NCBI GenBank assembly: GCA_963782465.1
Contig: CAWAJR010000004.1
Coordinates: 62,001-126,000 of the forward strand
Length of the DNA stretch: 64,000 bases
Direction of reading: 5' to 3'
DNA from: JAODBJ01 sp963782465
GTDB lineage: Bacteria > Actinomycetota > Acidimicrobiia > IMCC26256 > PALSA-610
The notes under the pieces were generated by a model. That model was not told where the DNA came from. It made no database searches and saw nothing but the letters and a program-made list of their open reading frames with translations. The translations under genes and the position numbers were made by a program. Below are positions 43,074 to 51,443 of the stretch, piece after piece. Each line of letters starts with the position of its first letter. The stretch's first letter is position 1.

Positions 43074-45623
43074 CTACGAGGTCGTTGTCATCCCCACGAC
43101 GTCGTCGACGAGCGCCCGGTGCGCCGCGCTGCCGTGGAAGGGCGCGCTGCCGAACGCGAACACCCCGCCGTCGGCGGCGACGAGCCAGTAGCCCCCGCCG
43201 TCGGGTGCCGCCGCGATGCCCACCACGCGGGCACGCAAACGGCGGCGGTCGAGCGAACCGTGCGAGGCGGCGGCGCCGAACCGGTACACGGCGCCGTTGG
43301 CGGCCGCCACCCACGCGCCGTCACCCTGGGGAAGGCTCGCCACGCCGACGATCGGGCTGTGCAGATGGGCCCGGTCGACGCGACCGAACGCGTTCGCGCT
43401 GCCGAACGAGAACAGCGCACCACCGCGGTTCACGAGCCAGTACCCGTGGCCGTCGCCGGCCGCCGCGATCCCCACCACCGGGGAGCGCAACCGCCGAGCG
43501 GAAAGATGACCGTACGAGGCCGCGTCGCCGAACGGGAACACCCGCCCGTCGGTCGAAGCGAGCCAGTAGCCGCGCCCGTCGGGCGTCACCGCCATCGCCG
43601 AGATGAACGCGTGGATCCCCCGACCACCGAGCGATCCGTAGAAGCGCGCGCCGAACGCGAAGACGCCGCCGTCGGCCGACGCGAGGTAGTAGCCGTGCCC
43701 GTGCGGTGCGGCCGCGACGGCGGTGACCGGCGCCCAGAGGTGTTCGGCCGGGAGCGAACCGCGGAACCTCGCGTCGCCGAAGCTGAACACGCCGCCGTCG
43801 AGGGCACCGAGCCAGTACCCGCTCCGCGCCGACTGCACGTCGAAGCGGAACGTCCGCGACGCGACCCCACCGGCCTGGTCGGTCGCCCGCAACGTGACCG
43901 CGCTCGCGCCGCTGCCGGTTGCGGTCCCGCTCACCGCGCCGGTCGCCGGGTTCAGGTTGAGGCCGTCGGGCAGGGTGCCCGTGGCGATCGTCCACACGAA
44001 CGGCCCGGTACCACCGCTGAGGGAGGGCACGAACCAGTACGCCTTGCCGGACAGCGGGCGCGCCGGCGTCGCGGCCGCGATTTCCGGGCCGGCGACGGTC
44101 GCGATGCTCAACGCCGCGGTCGCGGTGGCGCCGTTGGCGTCGGTGACCTCTACCGTGAAGTTCGACGATCCTGCCGTGGCGGCGGTGCCGGTGATCGCGC
44201 CGGTGCCCGCGTCGAGCGTCAAACCGGGTGGCAGGGATCCTGCGCTGACCGACCACGAGAGGGGCGCGGTGCCGCCGGTCGCCGTGAGGCTCGTGTTGTA
44301 CGCGACGCCCGCTTCGGCGCCGGCGAGTGACACCGTCGTGACGGCGGGGGCCGCGTGCACGTGGATGCCGAGCGACGCGTCGGCCGTCGCGCTGCCGGCG
44401 TCGGTCGCACGGGCGGTGAACGACGCGGTCCCGTCGACCGTCGGCGTCCCGGTGATGTGCCCGGTGGCCGGGTCGAGGGCGAGGCCGGCGGGCAGCGCCC
44501 CGGCGGCGACGCTCCAGGAGTACGGCGCGGTCCCGTATTGCGCATCGACCGCGACGTCGTAGGCGATGCCCACCGTGGCGTCGGGCAGCGACGTCGTCGT
44601 GACGTTCAACGGTGGTGGCGTGACGAGGAAGTCGACCTCGACGTCGTCGGCCGGGTTGTACGCGGGGCTCCCGGCCAGGTCGCCGGCTTGATGGGCGACC
44701 ACCGCGCAGGCACCGGTGCTGTCGAGCGACAGTTGATCGCCGGTCACGCTGCACGCACCCGACGCGGTGTAGGTGACCGCGAGCCCCGAGCTCGCGGTGG
44801 CGTCGAGCGTGATGGGCGACGCGCCGATCACCTGGTTGCCGATCGGGTCGAACGAGATCGTCTGCGCGGCCGGCGGCGTGCCGCCCCGCACCGGGAACGT
44901 GTAACGCCCGAGTTGACCGCCGCTGTTCAACGTGTTGTTGACGAGGCCGAACGTGCTGTTGCCGTCGGCGAGGTTGGTCGTGCCCGAACCCGGGAACTCG
45001 TACGACGTGCCGTCGGCCGCGGCGTAGCCGACCGTCAGCGCCTCGCTGCCGTCGGCGATCCAGTTGTAGTTGAAGATCGCGTCGACGTTGCCGGGTGCGG
45101 TGTCGGACCGGTCGACGAGCAACAGCTGCGCGCTGTACTCGGGAGCGCCGTTGCTGTAGTGACCGACGTTCACCCAGTCGGCACAGAACGCCTGGTGCCC
45201 GTTGTAGTTGGCGATGATGCCGTAGCTCACCACCGTGGTCGCGGCGTTCCGGGTGTCGAGGTCGGTGAACAGCGGGGCGATGATCGGCTGGTGGATCGAC
45301 GTGAGCTGCAGGTTGCTGTAGTCGTTCCAGTCCTGCTGGAGGTTCACGCCACCGTTGTTGTTGACGTAGAGGCTGCTGTACGTCGTCCCGAACCAGTTGA
45401 CGTTGAAGCCGAGGTTGAACGGGCCCTCGCTGTCGTCGTCGTTGCGGGTGAAGAGGTTCTGCGTGCACCCCGGGTCGTCGACGATCGCATTGTGCCCCGC
45501 CGGGCCGGGTACCGCCGCGTGCGCGGGCATCACCGACAGGGGCGACACCGGCGACAGGGCGGCCAGCATCACCCCGACCACCGTTGCCGTGAGCCCGCGC
45601 CGAAGACCGTGCCTTGTCACCAT
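43074..45623 (-). CDS. large secreted NIDO / Ig-like / repeat-propeller surface protein
   Basis: An 849-residue secreted protein. Residues 1-37 are a Sec signal ending MPAHA. Residues 50-245 resemble a NIDO (nidogen-like) domain: FNLGFNVNWFGTTYSSLYVN and QPIIAPLFTDLDTRNA are typical. Residues 330-590 hold three putative Ig (He_PIG) modules with the motif YSWSVAAGALPAGLALDPAT followed by GxITGTPT. From about 600 to the end come six repeats of the type GYWLVAADGGVFAFGSAPFHGS, a propeller common in Acidimicrobiia. It has no enzyme motif and no sortase signal. It is likely an adhesin or matrix protein. The 134 bp upstream has lower G+C with a CCGG-CGGTAAAA-CCGG hairpin; the promoter was not pinned down. 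Confidence 0.85.
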   Translation of the reverse strand: MVTRHGLRRGLTATVVGVMLAALSPVSPLSVMPAHAAVPGPAGHNAIVDDPGCTQNLFTRNDDDSEGPFNLGFNVNWFGTTYSSLYVNNNGGVNLQQDWNDYSNLQLTSIHQPIIAPLFTDLDTRNAATTVVSYGIIANYNGHQAFCADWVNVGHYSNGAPEYSAQLLLVDRSDTAPGNVDAIFNYNWIADGSEALTVGYAAADGTSYEFPGSGTTNLADGNSTFGLVNNTLNSGGQLGRYTFPVRGGTPPAAQTISFDPIGNQVIGASPITLDATASSGLAVTYTASGACSVTGDQLSLDSTGACAVVAHQAGDLAGSPAYNPADDVEVDFLVTPPPLNVTTTSLPDATVGIAYDVAVDAQYGTAPYSWSVAAGALPAGLALDPATGHITGTPTVDGTASFTARATDAGSATADASLGIHVHAAPAVTTVSLAGAEAGVAYNTSLTATGGTAPLSWSVSAGSLPPGLTLDAGTGAITGTAATAGSSNFTVEVTDANGATATAALSIATVAGPEIAAATPARPLSGKAYWFVPSLSGGTGPFVWTIATGTLPDGLNLNPATGAVSGTATGSGASAVTLRATDQAGGVASRTFRFDVQSARSGYWLGALDGGVFSFGDARFRGSLPAEHLWAPVTAVAAAPHGHGYYLASADGGVFAFGARFYGSLGGRGIHAFISAMAVTPDGRGYWLASTDGRVFPFGDAASYGHLSARRLRSPVVGIAAAGDGHGYWLVNRGGALFSFGSANAFGRVDRAHLHSPIVGVASLPQGDGAWVAAANGAVYRFGAAASHGSLDRRRLRARVVGIAAAPDGGGYWLVAADGGVFAFGSAPFHGSAAHRALVDDVVGMTTTS

Positions 45624-45757
45624 GGGAACGACATCGGCATCGGGCGCGGCCGCGATCTGCCGGTTCCTTCTCCGGTTTTACCGCCGGGTGCTCGTTCTGT
45701 TCGCGAATCGGAAGTAGCGGACTTCCCGGCGGCGAAAACAACCCCGCGACGGGGAGA

Positions 45758-47392
45758 TCAGGCGCTGCGTTCCTCACCGGGGGTGTCGGCGAACACCGGC
45801 GGGAAGCCACCGAGCCCCAGCTCGGCGATGTCTTCCAGTGCTTCCACCGGGCCGTGCATCGCGCCTTCGGGCGCCAGCGAGTGCGGCAGGTACTTGGCGA
45901 CGATGAACGCGGCGACGAGCGCGAGCAGCGCGCCGACCACGACCGCGAGGTGCACCCCCGACACGAACGCGTGCTGCGCCCCGACGGTGAGAGTGGCCCG
46001 CGCGCCCGCCGGCAATGTGTTCGCCACCCGCAACGCCCCCGCGATCGACGTGCGCGCCGCCGACGCGTCGGACGGGCGCAAGCCGGTGAGATAGCGGGCG
46101 ATGTTGGAGCCGTAACGCGACGCCGCGACGCTGCCGAGGATCGCGATCCCGAGCGCGGCGCCGAACTCCCGGGTCGCGTCGTTCATCGCGGACCCGGCCC
46201 CTGCTCGCCGCGGCGGGACGGCCGACATGATCGACGCCGTCATCGGCGACATCGACAGCGCGATCCCCGACGTGAGCGGCACGAGGCACACCACGACGTA
46301 CCAGTAATGGGTGCCCGACGTGAGTTGGGAGAGGAGCAACAGCCCGAGGCTGATGCAGAGCATCCCGAACGCGACGGTTCGGTGCGCGCCGAAACGCATA
46401 CTGAGCCGTGGTGTCGTGGGCGCGACGACGAGCATGATCAGCGCGATCGGCATCAGGCGCAACGCGGCGGAGAGCGCGCTGTAGTCGAGGACCAGCTGGA
46501 AGTACTGGGTGATGAGGAACATCACGCCGTACATCGCGACGAACACGAGCACCATGCCGCCGGTGCCGGTGCTGAACGCCGCGTTGCGGAAGTACGACAT
46601 GTCGAGCATCGGCTCGGGGGCACGCAGTTCCCACGCGACGAAGATGCCGAGCACGACGATCGCGACCGCGAACGAGACGAGCGTCGCCCCGCTCACCCAG
46701 CCTTGTTCGGGGGCCTGGATGAGCCCGTACACCAGCGCGACGATGCCGATGATCGACAGGATCGCGCCGAGCGGGTCGAGACGGGCCTCTTGCGGGTCGC
46801 GCGACTTGGGGACGAGGAACTTCCCGGCGACGAGCGCGAGCACGATGATCGGCACGTTCACGAGGAACACCGACCCGTACCAGAAGTGCCCGAGGAGATA
46901 GCCGCTGGCCACCGGCCCGAACGCGCCCGACGCGCCGGTGATGCTCGCCCAGATCGCGATCGCCTTCGGCCGTTCGTGCGGCGGGAACACGTTGATGAGG
47001 ATCGACAGCGTCGACGGCATGATCAGGGCGCCCGCCGCGCCCATCAGCGCCCGGCAGCCGATCAATTGCCACATCGCGTTCGATTCCGACGCGAGCGTGG
47101 CGCCGATCAGGAAGAGCAAGAGGCCGAGTTGGAGCGCGCCCTTGCGCCCGAAGCGGTCACCGAGCGCGCCGGTGGAGAAGAGCAGGCCGGCGAACACGAG
47201 CGAGTAGACCGCGACCACCCATTGCAGTTGCGACTCGGTGGCGTGCAGGTCGCGCGAGAGGGTCGGGATCGCGACGTTGAGGCTCGAGTTGCCGACGAAC
47301 ACGATCAGCAGGCTCAGGCAGAGGACCGAGAGGGTCCACCAGCGCCGCTCGTGGGCCCGGTCGGCGTGTTCCTCGGGGGTGAGCGTTTCCAT
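45758..47392 (-). CDS. MFS drug exporter, DHA2 family (EmrB/QacA type)
   Basis: A 544-residue membrane protein with 14 helices. Family marks are SLLIVFVGNSSLNVAIPTLSRDL (motif D1 region in helix 1), LLFSTGALGDRFGRKGALQL (motif A), GRALMGAAGALIMPSTLSIL and ITGASGAFGPVASGYLLGHF (motif C, antiporters). It should export cationic or lipophilic compounds in exchange for protons. The ATG start is clear (METLTPEEHADRAHERRWW). No regulator of the TetR or MarR type is next to it. The gene is alone on the minus strand between the surface protein and purU. Confidence 0.92.
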   Translation of the reverse strand: METLTPEEHADRAHERRWWTLSVLCLSLLIVFVGNSSLNVAIPTLSRDLHATESQLQWVVAVYSLVFAGLLFSTGALGDRFGRKGALQLGLLLFLIGATLASESNAMWQLIGCRALMGAAGALIMPSTLSILINVFPPHERPKAIAIWASITGASGAFGPVASGYLLGHFWYGSVFLVNVPIIVLALVAGKFLVPKSRDPQEARLDPLGAILSIIGIVALVYGLIQAPEQGWVSGATLVSFAVAIVVLGIFVAWELRAPEPMLDMSYFRNAAFSTGTGGMVLVFVAMYGVMFLITQYFQLVLDYSALSAALRLMPIALIMLVVAPTTPRLSMRFGAHRTVAFGMLCISLGLLLLSQLTSGTHYWYVVVCLVPLTSGIALSMSPMTASIMSAVPPRRAGAGSAMNDATREFGAALGIAILGSVAASRYGSNIARYLTGLRPSDASAARTSIAGALRVANTLPAGARATLTVGAQHAFVSGVHLAVVVGALLALVAAFIVAKYLPHSLAPEGAMHGPVEALEDIAELGLGGFPPVFADTPGEERSA

Positions 47393-47451
47393 CCGGCCGT
47401 CAAGCTAATCGGAATGGCGCTTCCGCTTGCAATCGAATTCGCTGCCGCGCG

Positions 47452-48309
47452 TCAGCCGAAGACCACGGTCTTGTTCCCGTAGACGAGCACCCGGTGGTGC
47501 AGGTGCGAACGGATGGCCCGGGCCAGCACGACCCGTTCCAGGTCGCGTCCCTTCGCGACCAGGTCGTCGACCGTGTCGCGGTGGCTGACCCGCGTGACGT
47601 CCTGCTCGATGATCGGGCCTTCGTCGAGGTCGACCGTCGCGTAGTGCGCGGTCGCACCGATGATCTTGACGCCGCGGGCGTGCGCCTGGTGGTACGGCCG
47701 GCCGCCCGAGAACGCCGGGAGGAAGGAATGGTGGATGTTGATGATCCGGTGCGGGTAGCGGTCGATCACCTCGCCGGAAAGCACCCGCATGTAACGGGCG
47801 AGCACCACCAGGTCGATCCCGGCGCCTTCCAGCACCGCGAGCAGGCGCGCTTCCTGCTGGCGTTCGTTGCCCGCCTCGACGGGGAGGTGGTGGTAGTCGA
47901 CGCCGTAGAACGCCGCGGTGTCGGCGTGGTCGGGGTGGTTGGAGATCACCACGTCGATCTGCGCGGGGGCCAACTCGCCGCTGCGGCCGCGCGCGAGGAG
48001 GTCGACCAGGCAATGGGAGGCCTTCGAGACGAGGAGCGCGACGCGCGCGACGTCGTCGGAGAAACGGAGGGAGAACGTCATGCCGAGGGGCGCGGCGATC
48101 TCGGCGAAGCGCCCCGCGATGTCGGCCGGTGCGATGGCGAAACCGGCGAGTTCGAACTCGACTCGTTGGAAGAACACGCCGAACTCGGCGTCGACGTGCT
48201 GGTCGGCGTCGGTGATGTTGCCGCCGTTGCCCGCGACGAAGTCGGCCACCGCCGCGACCAGCCCCGGCCGGTCGGCGCAGGTGATGAGCAAGATCGCCGT
48301 ACCCGCCAT
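47452..48309 (-). CDS. purU: formyltetrahydrofolate deformylase
   Basis: A 285-residue enzyme that hydrolyses 10-formyl-THF to THF and formate, balancing one-carbon pools and feeding formate to PurT-type purine synthesis. It has an N-terminal ACT domain (ILLITCADRPGLVAAVADFV, NITDADQHVD) and a formyl-transferase fold with the catalytic block IINIHHSFLPAFSGGRPYHQA and GATAHYATVDLDEGPIIEQDV. The length and domain order are normal. The ATG lies about 20 bp from a palindromic repeat and is divergent from the alcohol dehydrogenase gene. Confidence 0.95.
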   Translation of the reverse strand: MAGTAILLITCADRPGLVAAVADFVAGNGGNITDADQHVDAEFGVFFQRVEFELAGFAIAPADIAGRFAEIAAPLGMTFSLRFSDDVARVALLVSKASHCLVDLLARGRSGELAPAQIDVVISNHPDHADTAAFYGVDYHHLPVEAGNERQQEARLLAVLEGAGIDLVVLARYMRVLSGEVIDRYPHRIINIHHSFLPAFSGGRPYHQAHARGVKIIGATAHYATVDLDEGPIIEQDVTRVSHRDTVDDLVAKGRDLERVVLARAIRSHLHHRVLVYGNKTVVFG

Positions 48310-48328
48310 CGCGCCCCGACGCTAGCCA

Positions 48329-48402
48329 CCCCCCACCGCCGGGTTGTGAGACTTGTGCTCCCGTACGGGGGTGCAAACCTCACAACCCGGCGGGGTTGGT
48401 GG
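48329..48402. repeat. extragenic palindromic repeat, copy 3
   Basis: The 48-nt core is 48341-48388, GGGTTGTGAG to CACAACCC with CCCGTACGGG at the centre, and flanks CCCCCCACCGCC and GGCGGGGTTGG. It lies between the divergent purU and alcohol dehydrogenase genes. Confidence 0.85.
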
Positions 48403-48416
48403 AACACTGGCGCCTC

Positions 48417-49454
48417 GTGAGCGACCTGATGCCCGCCGCGGTCTACCTCGGCGACGGCAAGATCGAAGTGCAACACCTCCCGGTGCCCGAGATCGGCGCC
48501 GGCGACGCGCTGATCGAGGTGTCGCACTGCGGGATCTGCGGTACCGACCTGCACCTCGTGCTCGAACGCTACGCGCGGCCGGGATCGGTCCTCGGGCACG
48601 AGTGGGCGGGCACCGTCGCCGCGGTGGGGAGCGCGGTCACCGGATGGGCGCCCGGCGACCGGGTGGTGGCCGACGCGACGCGCGGGTGCGGCGCGTGCCG
48701 CGCGTGCCGCCGGGGCCGGCCCTCGGTGTGCACCCGCCGGGAACCACCCGACCTGCTCGACTTCTCCAAGGGCGCGTTCTGCCGTTACAAGGTGGTCGAC
48801 GCGTCACGCCTGCTTCGCGTCCCCGAATCGCTGCCGACGCGAGCCGCCGCGCTCACCGAACCGACCGCGATCGCGTTGCACACCGTGCACCTGTCGGGCG
48901 TCGAACCCGGCGACCGGGTGCTCGTTACCGGCGCGGGACCGGTCGGTCTCCTCACCGTGGCCGTCCTCCGCGCGCAGGGCATCACCGACATCACCGTTTC
49001 CGAACCGTCTCCCGTGCGGCGTGCCCGCGCCCTCGAGGTCGGCGCGGGCGAGGCCGTCGAACCCGGCACGCTGCCGCCGGCGGCGATGGGCCGCACCGTC
49101 GATGCGCCGTTCCAGGTCGTGTTCGAGTGCTCCGGCCACGCGAGCGCGGCGGAGCACGCGCTCGACCAACTCGACTACGCGGGCACGATGGTGTTCGTGG
49201 GCACCGGCCGCGAAGGCCCGCGGGTGAACCACAACCGTTTCATCGTGCTCGAGCTCACGCTGCTCGGCGCCTACAACTACGACGCCGACGGGTTCGGGCC
49301 GGCGCTCGACCTGCTCGCGTCGGGCGACCTGCCGCTCGACTTGTTGATCGAACCCGTCGACGTCGGCCTCGACGGTGTGCTCGACGTGATGCACCGGCTC
49401 GGCGCGGGCGAGTTGCCCGGCAAGGTGATGGTCCGCCCGGAGGTGACGGTGTGA
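48417..49454 (+). CDS. zinc-dependent medium-chain alcohol/polyol dehydrogenase
   Basis: A 345-residue NAD(P)-dependent dehydrogenase of the MDR superfamily. HCGICGTDLHLVL and VLGHEWAGTVAAVG carry catalytic zinc ligands; RGCGACRACRRGRPSVC has the four Cys of the structural zinc (C-x2-C-x2-C-x7-C); VLVTGAGPVGLLTVAV is the coenzyme-binding loop. It oxidises a secondary alcohol or polyol of unknown identity. The GTG start is chosen; an ATG four codons on is possible. It ends by a 4-bp overlap with the VOC gene, so the two form a small operon. Confidence 0.9.
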   Translation: MSDLMPAAVYLGDGKIEVQHLPVPEIGAGDALIEVSHCGICGTDLHLVLERYARPGSVLGHEWAGTVAAVGSAVTGWAPGDRVVADATRGCGACRACRRGRPSVCTRREPPDLLDFSKGAFCRYKVVDASRLLRVPESLPTRAAALTEPTAIALHTVHLSGVEPGDRVLVTGAGPVGLLTVAVLRAQGITDITVSEPSPVRRARALEVGAGEAVEPGTLPPAAMGRTVDAPFQVVFECSGHASAAEHALDQLDYAGTMVFVGTGREGPRVNHNRFIVLELTLLGAYNYDADGFGPALDLLASGDLPLDLLIEPVDVGLDGVLDVMHRLGAGELPGKVMVRPEVTV

Positions 49455-49915
49455 CCGATCGCCCAACGTTGAACCATGTCGCGATCTCGATGAGCCCCGA
49501 TGTGCTCGACGAGCGCGGCCGGGCCGACCTGCTCGCGTTCTACGGCGACGTCTTCGGCTGGACCGAAGGCGACAACACCGGCGAGCCGGGCAACCCGTTG
49601 ATCCTCTACACGGGCGCGTTCGGGCAGTTCGTGTACCTGCTCCCCGCCGACCCGCCGATGCACGCACCCGCGCTCGATCATTTCGGCTTGCAAGTGCCGT
49701 CGCTCGATGCGCTGCACGCGATCGTCGAGCGTGTGAAGGCGTGGCAGGCGCGCGACGAGCGGGTGCGGCTCATCGACGTGCACGCGCGCACCACCCACGG
49801 TGCCGAGCACGACTACACCCTCACCAGCGCGTACGTCGGTTTCCTGCTCCCCCTCATGATCGAGTTGCAACACCTCCACCGCCACGTTCGGGGCGCAGCA
49901 GTAGGGCGCTGGTGA
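49451..49915 (+). CDS. small VOC/glyoxalase-fold protein
   Basis: A 154-residue protein with one VOC module: TLNHVAISMSPDVL, LLAFYGDVFGWTEG and ALDHFGLQVPSLDALHAIV. The His in the third block is at a metal-ligand position. The GTG start overlaps the alcohol dehydrogenase stop by four bases, so it is probably co-produced. The last 20 residues overlap the convergent MFS gene by 62 bp. It could be a lyase, dioxygenase or epimerase acting on the product of the dehydrogenase. Confidence 0.78.
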   Translation: MTDRPTLNHVAISMSPDVLDERGRADLLAFYGDVFGWTEGDNTGEPGNPLILYTGAFGQFVYLLPADPPMHAPALDHFGLQVPSLDALHAIVERVKAWQARDERVRLIDVHARTTHGAEHDYTLTSAYVGFLLPLMIELQHLHRHVRGAAVGRW

Positions 49916-51083
49916 GGCCGGCGACGACACCGATCGCACCGACGGTGACGAGCACGAAGCGGGCCGAGGTGGCGTCGAGCAGCACTCCGCCGAGCAACAC
50001 CGACACCGCCGACGCGACACCGACCGCGCCGTACACATTGGCGAAGACGCGCCCGAGCATCGCGGGTTCGACCGAGCGTTGCAGCATCGTCTGCAGGTTG
50101 GTGTCGATCGCGGCGGTGGCGATACCACGCACGACTTGGAACGCGACGGCGATCGCGATCGCGGGCGCGATGCCGGTCGCGGCATTCGCCAGCCCGGCCA
50201 CGATGCACCCGCCGACGAAACCGGCCTCGAGCGCGTGGCGCGGCGGGAAGCGCAGCAACCACGCGAAGCCGACCAGGAGCCCGGCGGCGGTCGCGGCGTA
50301 CAGCACCCCGAGACCTTCCGCGCCCGCGTGCAGGTGACGGGCGAGGAACGGCAGCGCGACGTCGTCGGCACCGGTGAAGCCGAGCAGGAAGAAGCCGACG
50401 ACGACGGCCCGCACGAGCCGGTGGTCCATCGCGTAACGCAGGCCGGCGCGCGCCTGGGTGAAGAACCGTTCGGGCGCGGCGGTTGCGCCCCGCATGCCCG
50501 CGGCCGGTGCGGGCCGGAGTTGCGGCAGGCGTAACAGGAGCGGGACCCCGACGAAGAACGTCGCCGTGTCGGCGATCAGCGCGCCGCGCACGTTCCACAC
50601 CGCGACGAGCACACCGCCGAGCAGCGGCCCGAGCACCAGCGCGCCTTCGCGCAGACCGCCGAGGAGCGCGTTCGCCCGTTCGAGCTGGTCATCGGCGACG
50701 AGGGCCGGCACCGCGCTTCGCGTCGCCGGGTCGGCGATCGTCGCCGCCGACGACTTGACCAGCACGAGGAGCAACAGCGCCGCGAGGCCGGGGAGCCACA
50801 CGACGATCACCGCGGTGACAATGCCCTGCACCACCTCGCAACCGGCGATGACCCGCCGCCGGTCGAACCGGTCGGCGACCACCCCGGTCAGCGGGCTCAG
50901 CACCGACGGCAGCGACACCATCAGCAGCAGGAGGCCGACGGCCTTGCCCGTGCCCGACGTGCGCTCCACGTACACGATCAATGCGAGCGCGCCGATGCCG
51001 TCGCCGACGAGCGACAGCGCACGCGCCGCGAGGAGCGCCGCGAACGATGGCCATCGGGCGAACGGGTTGGAGATGGGGTGCAT
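49854..51083 (-). CDS. MFS permease, 12 helices
   Basis: A 409-residue MFS protein of the enterobactin-exporter/MdtG-like or macrolide efflux type. It has GDGIGALALIVYVERTSGTG in helix 1, LTGVVADRFDRRRVIAGCEV (motif A) and ATIADPATRSAVPALVADDQL in the first half, and VRGIATAAIDTNLQTMLQRSV in the second. The substrate is unknown. The ATG at 51083 (MHPISNPFARWPSFAALLAA) is preferred; another ATG is six codons earlier. The upstream region has palindromic repeat copy 4. Confidence 0.85.
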   Translation of the reverse strand: MHPISNPFARWPSFAALLAARALSLVGDGIGALALIVYVERTSGTGKAVGLLLLMVSLPSVLSPLTGVVADRFDRRRVIAGCEVVQGIVTAVIVVWLPGLAALLLLVLVKSSAATIADPATRSAVPALVADDQLERANALLGGLREGALVLGPLLGGVLVAVWNVRGALIADTATFFVGVPLLLRLPQLRPAPAAGMRGATAAPERFFTQARAGLRYAMDHRLVRAVVVGFFLLGFTGADDVALPFLARHLHAGAEGLGVLYAATAAGLLVGFAWLLRFPPRHALEAGFVGGCIVAGLANAATGIAPAIAIAVAFQVVRGIATAAIDTNLQTMLQRSVEPAMLGRVFANVYGAVGVASAVSVLLGGVLLDATSARFVLVTVGAIGVVAGLTSALLLRPERGGGGVATRS

Positions 51084-51129
51084 GTTGGCACGGCCGGGCA
51101 TGATCGCCGTGCCCGGCAAAGGCTGACGC

Positions 51130-51206
51130 CACCCCCCCTCGCCGGGTTGTGTCATTTTCCTCCCCGCCGGGGGGTACAAGTGACACAACCCGGCGACGGG
51201 GGGTGG
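51130..51206. repeat. extragenic palindromic repeat, copy 4
   Basis: The 48-nt core is 51144-51191, beginning GGGTTGTGTC and ending GACACAACCC. Relative to the other copies the stem bases GTGAG/CTCAC are replaced by GTGTCA/TGACAC on both arms together, a compensatory change. The centre is CCCCGCCGGGG. It lies upstream of the MFS permease and the short open frame at 51219. Confidence 0.85.
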
Positions 51207-51218
51207 GGGCGCGCGATC

Positions 51219-51443
51219 ATGCCGGGGATGTGGGCTGTCATCGCCGCCGGTTGCTCGTGCCATCACGGCGTGCAGCACACGATCGCCCACTCGGTCGTGT
51301 GGGGTGGCGGTGTCGCGCTGGCCGCAACGACGTTCGCCACCGGGTTGCGCAAGCGGCGCGATTCGCGGCGCGAGGATCAGGGAACCGGGATGCCGGCCCG
51401 GAGCAACTCTTCGAACGACGCGGCGGGTAACGGTCGCGAGTAG
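51219..51443 (+). CDS. possible small membrane protein, Cys/His-rich N-terminus
   Basis: An open frame of 74 residues beginning MPGMWAVIAAGCSCHHGVQH and continuing with a hydrophobic stretch SVVWGGGVALAATTFATG and a basic tail. The N-terminal Cys-x-Cys-His-His could bind a metal. The last 20 residues overlap the end of the GGDEF-EAL gene on the other strand and may not be real. There is no clear ribosome binding site. I do not recognise the family and cannot exclude a chance frame. Confidence 0.35.
   Translation: MPGMWAVIAAGCSCHHGVQHTIAHSVVWGGGVALAATTFATGLRKRRDSRREDQGTGMPARSNSSNDAAGNGRE

Noticed and set aside
15397..51206. Palindromic repeats as part of a CRISPR array
   Set aside because: The copies are 3 to 30 kb apart with no regular spacing and no cas gene.
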